DNA from: Actinidia chinensis
Taxonomy: Eukaryota; Streptophyta; Magnoliopsida; Ericales; Actinidiaceae
Assembly: GCA_009663005.1 (NCBI GenBank)
Contig: CM018913.1
Location: 15,337,246-15,348,963, forward strand
Reading direction: 5' to 3'
DNA length: 11,718 nucleotides
Positions within the stretch are counted from its first letter, which is position 1, and each line of letters opens with the position of its first letter. Below, one piece after another: positions 1 through 7,960 of the stretch. Both the position numbers and the translations under genes were made by a program. Below the pieces are notes generated by a model. That model worked only from the letters and a program-made list of their open reading frames with translations, made no database searches and was not told the DNA's origin.

Positions 1-910
1 GGTCAAAATGGCTCACTGCCAGCAGGCAACTACTACTGCAACAATCATCTGCAAACGCATACCGCAACGGCCACAACAGCCTAAGGGATCAATACTCTGA
101 TGTAGTATAGTAATCAGAATCAGGGGGGAACATCGTGCAGAGTACAGGGGAGAACTGAGGATGCGCGGCAATACCAGTTGAGAATGTTGCTATAGTAAAC
201 AGTTTTTCTTGAAACTCAAACGCAGCCAACATTGCATATCGGCGAGATGGAATCCGGTTAAAAAGCTCAATTAGTGCTACAGAATGGAGAAGAATTTTAG
301 GTTGCTGAGGTGTGGTGAACATCATAAAAGTGGAGAATATGCCTTATACTGTTGACTGTGCCAAGTGGGCTAGGCAGATGTGGGAATCATGAAAGGTGTA
401 AGGGACCAAGTATGGATTGGGCTGCAATTCAAGGTTAATTTTCAGGGTTAAGCTATGTTCCACATGGCGTTGCAAATGCGAAGTGGTGCAGATTTGAGCA
501 TCTTAAGAAACAGACAGTAGAAGCCTAATTGGGCAGATATAGCAAGGCTATAGCATTCACAAACTTGGCGAGAGTATGCTCGGCACTTTGGTTGGCCAAC
601 AAATGAGATGGGGGCAAGGAGATTTGAAAGGATGGATTGGATACGAGATGCAAGAGGGTGATACGGCCATTAGTATCTGGAGCCAGTATATGCTGATGTT
701 CTGACACTATGCCATTATAGTGGAGCAGGATGAATCGAATGAGGAAGTATTGACCCGCAGAAACGATAGATTTTCATATTAACGAAGTGCCGAGTGGATC
801 AGAAGAGATCGAAGCGGCAGAACCCATTGGAGAAATCTAGAGGGGGAAGATACCGAGTGCCAGACATGTGGAAACGCCAATTCTCACTCAGGGGAATGCT
901 GGAGAAATTA
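1..910 (+). pseudogene. gag: Ty3/gypsy Gag remnant with CCHC-like zinc knuckle
   Basis: Gag is the capsid/nucleocapsid protein that packages element RNA. The clearest parts are around 494-720, where shifting frames read FEHLKKQTVEA, FTNLARVCSALW and then a stretch like 'RFE.GL', the typical Retrotrans_gag pattern. AIIVEQDESNEEV follows at about 713-751. A zinc knuckle lies at 858-902, read as CQTCGNANSHSGECW. Its Cys-x2-Cys spacing is normal and the terminal His-x3-Cys-Trp matches plant chromoviruses, but there are two extra residues between the second Cys and the His. A stop (TAG) follows at 909. The first 330 bases hold a CAA/CAG-rich stretch that would suit a Gln-rich Gag N-terminus; this is weak. 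No single frame stays open, and the start codon is probably outside the window. Confidence 0.72.
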
Positions 911-1106
911 GGCGTCTGATGTATTGTTGTTTACAACTAAGCAACGAAGTGGGTCGTCATTAAACGAATTGTCCGAAGCTGGGAACTGGGGGGGCTAATA
1001 GTGCGCGAGGGAAAATCAAGGAGGAGAAATGCGCAGGCGCTAGGAGTAAATGCGCTCAAGGTACCTAGAAATCGGAGTGGCATATGGGTAATAACCTAAA
1101 GACAGG

Positions 1107-1520
1107 ACAGTGTTTGCACTTATGCCTAGGCATGGCTGAGATGATGAATTGTGGTTGGCAGGTAATATTATCTAATCTACTAATCTGCATCCTTTACCAA
1201 TACTTGTTTATTTTGATACGGGGCTCTTCACTACATTTGTATCAACAACGTTTGGCCTAGTCCGATTGAATAAGAAACCTGAAAGCACTAGGCTATGATT
1301 TAGCAGTGTCATCAAAATCAACCATCAATATAGGGTATAATCGTGGTTCAATTCAACGTCTATGCGAGACTGTAGTGTTTGTATTGTGATGCCGTAATCG
1401 CTATCAGATATCTTATTGCAATACATTGGAATAGGACATTTGATGTCATATTCGGAATGAAGTGGTTGTCTAGAAATGGGCTACAATCCATTGTCCGATT
1501 AAATGTGGTATATTTTTCAG
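1107..1520 (+). pseudogene. pol: Ty3/gypsy aspartic protease remnant
   Basis: This domain cleaves the Gag-Pol polyprotein. Upstream, from 1107, the frame reads TVFALMPRH, a stop, then DDELWLAGNII, matching the conserved lead-in to plant gypsy proteases. The active site is VYFDTG, with Asp-Thr-Gly at 1215-1223, followed by FTTFVSTTFGLVRLNK in the same frame. After a frame change comes LGYDLAVSS. The hallmark C-terminal motif appears as FDVIFGMKWLSRNG from 1439 (family pattern FDVI.GMDWL). The catalytic D-T-G is intact, but at least three frame changes and several stops separate the pieces. It sits between the Gag zinc knuckle and the reverse transcriptase, as expected for Ty3/gypsy order. Confidence 0.85.
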
Positions 1521-1699
1521 AATTCAGAAGATCAAAAGAGGTCGATTAGAAGAGAGAGGATAGTAACATCCCACGCATACTTTGTATCCGCTAATGGCTT
1601 GCATCTGGCCCACTAACTCTTCTTGCGAAAAGGGTGTGCGGGGTATCTGTGTAGTGTGAGGTCGTCTTCGTCAGAAGACTTGTCTTATGACAAGACATT

Positions 1700-2640
1700 C
1701 GCTATAGTCTGTGAGTTTCCTGGTATTTCTCTTGAAGAGTTACCAGGGATGCCTTATTAATAGGAAATGAATTTTCTATTGATGTTGCACTGTGGACCCG
1801 CCTCCATTTCGAAAACCCATATGTATGGCTCATAGTCGGAGTTGAAGGAGTTAAAGATACAGGTAGCAAGAATTGTTAGTACTAAAGGGTTTTATAACTG
1901 ACCGAGTTCGTCACCGTGGGGTAGCACCGGTGTTATTTGTGATAGTAAGTACGAGGATCGATGAGATTATGTATTGACTAGCCGTTAGATTGAATAAAGT
2001 TAGCGATTAATGAAGTCAATATTCCTTACCATCAGAATCGATGATTTGTTGACCATCTACGAAGGGGCTCAGTATTTTTCATCAGATTTATTTGCATTCT
2101 GGATACCAATCAACTCAAGGTCCGAAGTGCGGAGGATATTGCAAAGACAAGCTTTTCGAATGCGGTATGGACACTATGAGTCTTTAGTGATGCCATTTGG
2201 TGGTATACAGGTCAATTCATCGCTGTCAGTCATTTATGGATCTGATGAACGCAGAATCTTTAAGAATTACTTACTTGGACTGAGTTTTGTGATTGTTTTG
2301 CATTGGACAGCATTCCTTATCTATTCAAAGAGTGAGAAGGCCAGGCATGGGGCAGACCACTTGAGAGTAAGTGTATTGCAGAGCATTGAAGGACTCTAAT
2401 AAGCTTGTGAATGGGCAATCAAGAAATGTGATTCTGGTCGTTGACAAGTGTAGTATTTTTAGGGGCTTATATTCTCATATAGTAGCTGGAATAATTCAGT
2501 TTGATACAGACCAGAAGATTAAGGCAATGCATGGGATTGGCCACAACCCAGACATGTTGAGGTTCAAGAGCATTTTGGGCTTGCTAGGTTACTCCATGAA
2601 GGTTCTGTGAAGGACTTCTCGAAATTGTCAGTAGCCACTA
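1700..2640 (+). pseudogene. pol: Ty3/gypsy reverse transcriptase remnant
   Basis: This is the RNA-dependent DNA polymerase of the element. The N-terminal linker reads IVCEFPGISLEELPGMP near 1703-1753, and SSPWGS lies at 1908-1925 (family SPWGAP). An open stretch from 2010 to 2399 (129 codons) carries RIDDLL, GAQYFSSDL (the Asp fits the first catalytic Asp), RYGHYESLVMPFG at residues 52-64 and LIYSKSE at about 103-109. The second catalytic motif, normally an Asp pair just before IYSKS, reads LHWTAF, so the active site is destroyed by indels and substitutions. A second open stretch (2371-2610) continues with the thumb: DKCSIF, SHIVAGIIQFD, KIKAM and SILGLLGYS. The two stretches overlap in different frames, so a frameshift lies near 2375-2400. 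Confidence 0.92.
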
Positions 2641-3200
2641 AGCAGAGTTGACCTTCGGTCAAGGGAGAACGTGCATTTGTTGGACTAAGAAACGTGAGCA
2701 AGCGCTTTCAAGGCTGTGAAAAAGAGGCTTAGCGAATAGCACCGGTACTTGTACATACGCAAAGGGCACTGAGGGTTTTCTATTCTACAGTAATGTCTTC
2801 AGCATCAGGGACTGGGATTTGTTTTAATAGCAAAATGGAGAGTATTAGCTTATGAGGGGAGGGGGGGGGGGCAGGGAGGTGAGGGGTGTACGGAGAAATG
2901 CTTCCAGGCATTGAAGTGCACATGAGAGGAACTATATATTACCTACTGCACGATCTTGAGTTAGCAGCAGTTATCTTGCTCATGAAAATATGGCAGCCTA
3001 GCATTACGGGTGAATCAGATTTATATACTTACCCTACGCAAAGAGCTTGAAATATATTTACACGGCTAAAGGGGGGGGGAGTTAGAATCTCAGGTACGGA
3101 GATGGTTGTAACACTGATGAAAGACTTATGATCTTGACATTGCAATACATCAGGAGAAGGCAAATGTTAGTAGGGCAGTATGCTCTGAGAATCGGAAGGC
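2640..3200 (+). pseudogene. pol: Ty3/gypsy RNase H remnant
   Basis: RNase H removes the RNA strand during reverse transcription. In shifting frames the + strand gives KRFQGCEKEA (2690s), ASGTG around 2800-2815 (family DAS..GLG), VLAY near 2843, HERNYILPTA near 2921-2950, HDLELAAV and LLMKIWQ near 2950-2995, and FIYLPYAKSLKYIYT near 3020-3065. RRWL near 3097 and TYDLDIAIHQEKANVS near 3123-3170 follow, close to the usual end of this domain (family DYD..I.YHPGKANVVADALSR). Two poly-G runs (2861-2871 and 3071-3079) break the frame at places where the family has ordinary codons. Homology stops just before 3226, where the nested LTR begins. Confidence 0.88.
2856..2886 (+). other. G-rich tract inside the RNase H remnant
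   Basis: A run of 11 Gs (2861-2871) lies between GGGG and later GGG/GGGG blocks, within a region that should encode the AYASRQL-like part of RNase H. Four G blocks with short spacers could form a G-quadruplex on the + strand. It may equally be a homopolymer error, since a separate run of nine Gs lies at 3071-3079. Confidence 0.6.
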
Positions 3201-3221
3201 ACACGGGAAGGCTGATATGTA

Positions 3222-3225
3222 TTAA
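3222..3225. repeat. Left target-site duplication (TTAA) of the nested LTR
   Basis: TTAA directly precedes the TG start at 3226, and an identical TTAA directly follows the CA end at 5935. The shared sequence extends to ATTAAT (3221-3226 and 5935-5940), so a 5-bp duplication (ATTAA or TTAAT) with a one-base change at one LTR end is also possible. Confidence 0.7.
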
Positions 3226-5935
3226 TGTCATGACCCTTGCAACCCATTTATAGAATTTGGGTTCACCTTATTACAAGATGTCATCCGTGATCCGTGCAGT
3301 GAGTCGCCCACTCACTAAGGTCCCCTACTTATTGCAACTCGAGGTTTGAGAGATTTTGCTTTTTATATTTATCAATAATTATGTCCCTCTGAATACCAAA
3401 CAATATAAATGCTAGAAATCAGTATTTAAATAAAACCAGAGCTTTACTTGTATTCACATATATAAAAGTATTTACATTATATATACAACTACGGTTCTGG
3501 CCACAGTCCGGGCACAACCGTTATCACACTATAACAGACATAACGTATTCGGAATCTATAATATACTTTATCATAGGATAAACAAAATTGACATAAGGTC
3601 ATCATGCTTCAGTCTCGCTCCACACCATCGGTCTCAGTTACCGTTGAATGGTTAACGTATGACTAGTCTTAAGCACATAGGCTAAGTTGTGAGTCATAGT
3701 TATATAATAGCAAACAGGTGTCCTCGATGAAATTATAAATATCAATTCAGTGTGTTCAACAATTAAATATACTTTTATTGTGGCCATATCCTTTTTCATT
3801 TCAATCATTGGCTCATCTAGGCCTGCATATTACCTCTTAGATTTCGATATCAAGAATTCAAAACTATATTGGGATTGACCTTACGACACCTCACCGCGTT
3901 CAACGAAGCACCAGTAATCAGGGACGACCCTAACATTAAGTATGGCTATGATATCACCCACGATCATTCTGTTCTATGACTCCCGACCCATATATTTCAT
4001 TTCATCACCTCATTCGCTATATTCCTTTTCCGCCTATCGTCGGCAACCACATTACAACAATCGTCTAGGATGGACTATGTGTCGTTCTAATCATCATTTT
4101 CACCAGTGTAATCATTAACAACATTTCATCGGCACTATTTTATAAATACAACATAGTGGCAATTTATCCGTAAAACTACCATCACATTTTAATATTCAAT
4201 AATAGCATGCTTTCACATCATAAAATTCATTTTCAGTAAGTAAAAGATAACAAGACTCACGCGAACGTCTGTCCAAATCTCTCTCACTTCGTGAGCTTAT
4301 CGTTCCTCCATCGCTCGTACTTCGCGGGTTCGCTACGTTTAATAGTCGAATCATTAATGTAATAATTCTTATGGATGAATATATTAATTTATAACTATAG
4401 ACACTATTTTAAATAAAGCGAAGTTCAAATTAATGTTCAACAAGTAATTTCGATTAATTTTTTCTATAGAGTTTTCTTTTGCTTTCTCATTACATTTTCT
4501 TTAAAACAGTATCTTAATATATCATTCGTATAACATTATATGAGCTCATTTGAATTCAGAAAATTTACCATAATACACCTAGACATATATATGTATTTAC
4601 CGTTAAATATTATAACTTTTCTAAGTTTCAATAGGCTATTTTAGAAATATCTTTCAAGACAGCATACCTCTAAGTTCCTACACCAAATGGTTCACATTAG
4701 TAAGGCCTAATGCAATACTTATTTTGAGCACCTAAAATATTTCAGATTTTATGAATTAAATATGTAATAACTATACATATACATTTATAAGCATAATAAA
4801 AGTTTAAAGTAATTTTCTACATACTTTACACTAAATTTTATTAAAATAGTGCCAAATTTCTGTTTCAAACGTAATCCTTTCCAGTTTCAAATATTCGAAT
4901 TGTAATGTTGAATTTGGGACATTTACGCTCTTATTTCACCAAATGTTCATAAATTAAGTTGTAGATCAGTTTGATATCTGTCCAACTGCAACTTAAATCA
5001 GTATTTAGATATTGTAATGGAAAATTAAGATGCACATTACAGTGGCGATTTCAGAGACAAACTAGAACTCAACCGGCGGATTTATTCTATATTTCTTTTA
5101 AAATAAGCTAATAACGATATTTTCGGATTATTGAAGCATTTAGATATGATCAAATAGTATGTTTATGAATAAGTCACTTAAAATTAATAAATTAAACGAG
5201 ATTTAAAAATTTTACCTCAATAGAATATCACGTATTTTGTTTTTGTCGTTGTTGAATTCTTTGTCTTTGCTTTTCTTTGCATTTTCCTCTATATTTTCCA
5301 TTCCGTCTTCCGTACTCCTTTCTCTCCTTTCTGCTTTGCTGGCATTCTCATTTCTGTTCTGTCAATCTCTGTTTCTTTTTAATTGTTCTTTTGTGTAAGC
5401 CAATCTATTTCTGTTTTGCTCGTAGTCCTTTAAAGGCACATCTAAGCAACAACAGCAAGACAATTGCCTTGGAGGAACTAACCATGTTTTGGGCACATTG
5501 GTGGCGGGCCTTAGTATGTCCAAGAATCAGGAGCACCAAAGTCTTTATCATCCTCAAGCTGCTGTTATGGCATGCGCTAAGCGCACAGCAGCTTTCTGCA
5601 GCAACACATGGGGCACGTAGCTTTCTTCTTCTTTTGTCTCTTATTCTTTAGACACACACATCTGGCAGTCCAGTCATTCATGCGCACTCACACACATTGT
5701 CACACATGGCACCTGAGACAAGTTCTCCAAAACCCCACGGCCATGCGCATAGCACACTCACATGTGTGGTGACAACCTGTCACATGCTCCCTTAGTCTAT
5801 AACGTTCGTATTACTCGTGGCTCCGTTTGACACCTAATTTAAAAACTTATTGCAAAATATTAATAAATCAATGAAATACTTCGGTTTACTTATTTTAATA
5901 CTCTGTTCTTCGGCTGGATTCGGGGTCATTAGCCA
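3226..5935. mobile_element. Solo long LTR (2,710 bp) nested in gypsy pol
   Basis: The block starts TGTCATGACCC and ends GGGGTCATTAGCCA, giving the TG...CA ends of an LTR and an imperfect inverted terminal match (ATGACCC against GGGTCAT). It is flanked by TTAA on both sides. It falls exactly between the RNase H and integrase parts of the surrounding pol, which is independent evidence of an insertion. Inside it is AT-rich, with no convincing ORF, no primer-binding site and no polypurine tract, so it fits a single LTR left after LTR-LTR recombination. TATATAAAAG lies near 3459 and AATAAA-like sites near 4412 and 5863, but I cannot fix its orientation. Plant gypsy LTRs often begin TGTCACGACCC, so Ty3/gypsy origin is likely but not proven. 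A less AT-rich stretch (about 5440-5820) and a pyrimidine-rich stretch (about 5235-5400) are the only visible internal structure. Confidence 0.82.
3298..3316. repeat. Short inverted repeat near the left end of the solo LTR
   Basis: AGTGAGT and ACTCACT form a perfect 7-bp stem around CGCCC, 72 bases inside the left LTR end. It could form a small hairpin in RNA or DNA. Its role is unknown. Confidence 0.5.
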
Positions 5936-5939
5936 TTAA
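5936..5939. repeat. Right target-site duplication (TTAA) of the nested LTR
   Basis: This is the partner of TTAA at 3222-3225. It follows the CA at 5934-5935, and gypsy pol sequence resumes directly afterwards. Confidence 0.7.
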
Positions 5940-5944
5940 TTACA

Positions 5945-6618
5945 CGAAGCAACGTGTTACATAGAGAGATGAAGAATTAGAGTTTTGACGTGGTCGCAAA
6001 TAAGCAGGATATAGAGTATATGTGGCGGGCAGATTCATTGAGGAGCCAACAATTTTAAGAGGAGTTACTACTCAGGCAAATGGAGGATCCTAAACTGGCA
6101 AGATTCATGACAATCTCACCACATAATCCATTCAGAGTTAAACATGATAGATGTGTTTTCAAATTCGCAAAACGAGAATATGGCGTGCCCGAGCTGTTTC
6201 TGATCTTATCGGGCTATATATGGTATGATGACATAGGACAAAATGGGCAATCACTCCTGGCAATGATGAAGATGTATCAGATTGAAAGATACTGTCTGGT
6301 GGATGGGTATGAATGAGAGACTACATCAGGTCAATATGTGAACAGATGCTTGACATGTCAGCAGATTAAAGCGGTACGCAGAACGCCAGGACAGGGGCAG
6401 GTATTAAGCTTGCACATGCGGTACTCTAAAGTGAAATGGGAGGGACATTACAATGGAGCTATGTTATCGGTTCGCTCAGAACATTGAAAGAGAATACTCG
6501 ATATGGGTCATAGTTATCGTTTGACAACAACTGGCGGCACATTTCATCTTCGGCAATCAGGAATATACGTATACTTATAGTATCACTGGGCACGCTATCT
6601 ACATAAGGGAGATGTACG
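5945..6618 (+). pseudogene. pol: Ty3/gypsy integrase remnant (zinc-binding domain and start of catalytic core)
   Basis: Integrase inserts the element cDNA into the host genome. The open stretch 6080-6316 begins MEDPKLARFM, fitting the conserved segment ahead of the HHCC zinc finger, and contains KMYQ. The His-Pro-Gly of the finger is present at 6252-6260 with one inserted base. A stop at 6314 is followed in the same frame by CLTCQQIK (6347-6370), the Cys pair of the finger. The core follows in shifting frames: ITM at 6447-6455, then Glu (GAG at 6456-6458) where the family has the first catalytic Asp; IWVIV at 6501-6515; and IYIREMY at about 6596-6617, cut by the gap. The domain continues the pol that is interrupted at 3226. 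Confidence 0.88.
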
Positions 6619-6718
6619 NNNNNNNNNNNNNNNNNNNNNNNNNNNNNNNNNNNNNNNNNNNNNNNNNNNNNNNNNNNNNNNNNNNNNNNNNNNNNNNNNN
6701 NNNNNNNNNNNNNNNNNN
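6619..6718. other. Assembly gap (100 N)
   Basis: Exactly 100 Ns, the usual placeholder for a scaffold gap of unknown size. To the left is gypsy integrase core; to the right is the leader of copia copy A. The real distance, and whether the two elements are truly adjacent, cannot be known from this window. Confidence 0.97.
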
Positions 6719-6725
6719 CAAACCG

Positions 6726-6742
6726 TTGACCGAAGTCTTGAC
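6726..6742 (+). repeat. Surviving end of the TTGAC repeat array, copy A
   Basis: Two TTGACC motifs (6726-6731 and 6738-6743) lie just right of the gap, matching the last units of the larger array in copy B (about 9953-9984). The rest of the array in copy A is hidden by the Ns. Confidence 0.6.
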
Positions 6743-6760
6743 CGAAAAGTGAAAATTGCA

Positions 6761-6863
6761 CTTTAGTCCCTGAACTTTCTGTTCTTTTCAAATTGGTCCC
6801 TGAAGTTTGGAATTGCAATTTGGTCTCCTGAAGTTCTGATCTAAAAAAATCAATTTTGGTCCC
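6761..6863 (+). repeat. Leader tandem repeat, copy A (four units of about 26-35 bp)
   Basis: Cores related to TTGGTCCCTGAA start at 6761, 6791, 6817 and 6852, spaced 30, 26 and 35 bases apart. The same four-unit array lies at 10003-10102 in copy B, so it belongs to the element family. It sits just before the gag start, in the untranslated leader. Similar '(TTT)GGTCCCT' phrases are common in plant repeats; the function here is unknown. Confidence 0.72.
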
Positions 6864-6969
6864 AGAGAGTCTGAATTTTGACAGAATCCCTTCCTAGTTT
6901 TCTCGGCATTCGGATGTCATCCGCGAAGGTCGTTTTCAGAAATTTTGCTTCCCATTTTGGAGAAGTAAG

Positions 6970-7181
6970 ATGGCGGAGTAATTTGAGAGCCCTAATCAAG
7001 CTTTTCAGATGCGGATTAGGCCCGTGAAAACCGAGTATGAAAGGACCAAACAGAAGAAGATGTTCCAGAAAACCCAATTGGGCAGATCAGACAATGCATT
7101 TGACCCGAGGTGTTTCCATCATGTAGACGATGAGACGAGATGTTATAGATCAGATAATGCATTGAACACAGTGGGTGTTCC

Positions 7182-7212
<31 letters not shown>

Positions 7213-7314
7213 TTGTGGGACCAAATTTGGAGGAGATGTACCGGGAGAAGACATCTCAGCAACAAAATCTTATGAAAGGCTTGTGTTTTCAAGTTTCACG
7301 AGAGGCGACTACCT

Positions 7315-7346
<32 letters not shown>

Positions 7347-7590
7347 ACAGGAAACAGGTCTAAGAGAAGAGCCCAGAGAAGACGCGTGATTCTCAGGAAG
7401 GTCAAGAAATGAGGCTAGCAGAAGAGGTCAAGGCAGATGATGGTGCGGATGCAATCCAGAGGTCGCATTTTTAGTCCTTTTATTGCGATCCAGGAGGGAC
7501 ACAAGAATTGTCCAAAGAACAAGCACAAGATCGTCTTCAGAGGCAAGCAACAACACGCAATGATGGCTGTGCTAAGAGTGATGTTCCTCC
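6970..7590 (+). pseudogene. gag: Copia-type Gag remnant, copy A
   Basis: The likely start is ATG at 6970 (MAE, then a stop where copy B reads Ser). The gag identity rests on NLEEMYREKTSQ at 7224-7259, the copia (UBN2-like) signature before 'NK..L..L', followed in a shifted frame by remnants like 'AEQTSEFQ' near 7315-7337. Upstream is a 63-bp tandem duplication carrying FHHV..DE. A charged, basic stretch (about 7355-7440) leads to a zinc-knuckle-like sequence, SFYCD then GHKNCPKNK (about 7475-7525), where the first Cys has become Ser and a frame change is needed. The usual central Gag segment between the EFQ motif and the basic region seems shortened. The frame breaks repeatedly. Confidence 0.72.
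7084..7210 (+). repeat. 63-64 bp tandem duplication inside gag, copy A
   Basis: Unit 1 (7084-7146) and unit 2 (7147-7210) both start AGATCAGA/T-AATGCATT and end GAGACGAGxTGxT/CAT. At 63 bases, a unit equals 21 codons. The translated units both begin SDNA and carry HV..DE, which is the part of copia Gag just before the LW..LEEMY motif. Copy B carries the same duplication. Confidence 0.8.
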
Positions 7591-7614
7591 CTAGCAGGCA
7601 TCGGCAGATTGAAG

Positions 7615-7906
7615 CAGTCAGATTGGATTTCTGATTCGGAATTGCTTACCACTTGTGCAGAGACCTAGGTGTTTCTCCTAAACCTTTAGCTGCGAGGGAA
7701 TTGTTCGGATGGCTAACGATGGCGATTGTTGGCAAAGGCAGTCCGGTTCCGCATGGCAGAACTAAGATCCATGAAGGTGACGGGGTAAGGCTGTTCATTC
7801 CATTGAGATGCTACGATCGAAGCAATGAAGCTTTGAAGCCATTGGAGGACACTCGAGTTTCCAAGGAAACTGGAGAAGCTGCAAGATAGGAAGCATGGAA
7901 GGCTAT

Positions 7907-7946
<40 letters not shown>

Positions 7947-7960
7947 CGACTAGGTCCAGT
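7615..7960 (+). pseudogene. pol: Copia protease and GAG-pre-integrase-like remnant, copy A
   Basis: The copia protease signature reads DWISDS at 7621-7638, with the catalytic Asp codon at 7633-7635. After a one-base loss comes AYHLCRDLGV from 7644, matching the family pattern WILDSG.S.H.C. MANDGDC-like sequence follows near 7713 (MANDAIC in copy B), and 'RMAE..SMKVTG' lies in the next frame, as in the copia region leading to 'VRHVP...NLIS'. Further on, VSKETGE (near 7859) and LRENVQTGE (7912-7938) fit the GAG-pre-integrase segment. It would cleave Gag-Pol if intact, but frame changes are frequent. No integrase zinc finger or core follows, so the pol region is cut short here. Confidence 0.74.

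Larger units (their letters stand above)
1..6618 (+). mobile_element. Degenerate Ty3/gypsy retrotransposon internal region (Tekay/Del-like chromovirus), split by a nested LTR
   Basis: Reading the + strand in shifting frames gives the Ty3/gypsy domain order: Gag, zinc knuckle, protease (DTG), reverse transcriptase, RNase H, integrase. Finding all of these in the correct order over about 3.9 kb of non-inserted sequence makes the identification firm. The tract 3226-5935 is not part of the element; it separates RNase H from integrase. Neither LTR, the PBS nor the 3' end of this element is visible. The left edge of the window cuts Gag, and the right end is lost in the N gap. The one-knuckle Gag, the 'RRWL' stretch and the 'YDLDI' stretch before the end of RNase H resemble chromoviruses of the Tekay/Del lineage; that lineage call is from memory of the families. 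Frameshifts and stops occur every few tens of codons, so the copy is inactive as read. Confidence 0.9.

Noticed and set aside
89..707. Two small - strand open frames (89-325 and 525-707)
   Set aside because: They lie antisense to the gypsy Gag remnant and match nothing I recognise.
4283..4295. CTCAC-TTC-GTGAG inverted repeat in the solo LTR
   Set aside because: A 5-bp stem is expected by chance in a block of this size.
5277..5651. 124-codon open frame in the solo LTR with a hydrophobic, Phe/Leu-rich start
   Set aside because: The hydrophobic part comes from a low-complexity TTC/TTT tract; there is no recognisable domain and it lies inside an LTR.
6459..6818. Open frame on the - strand running through the N gap
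   Set aside because: It exists only because Ns do not encode stops; the flanking sequence belongs to two different elements on the + strand.
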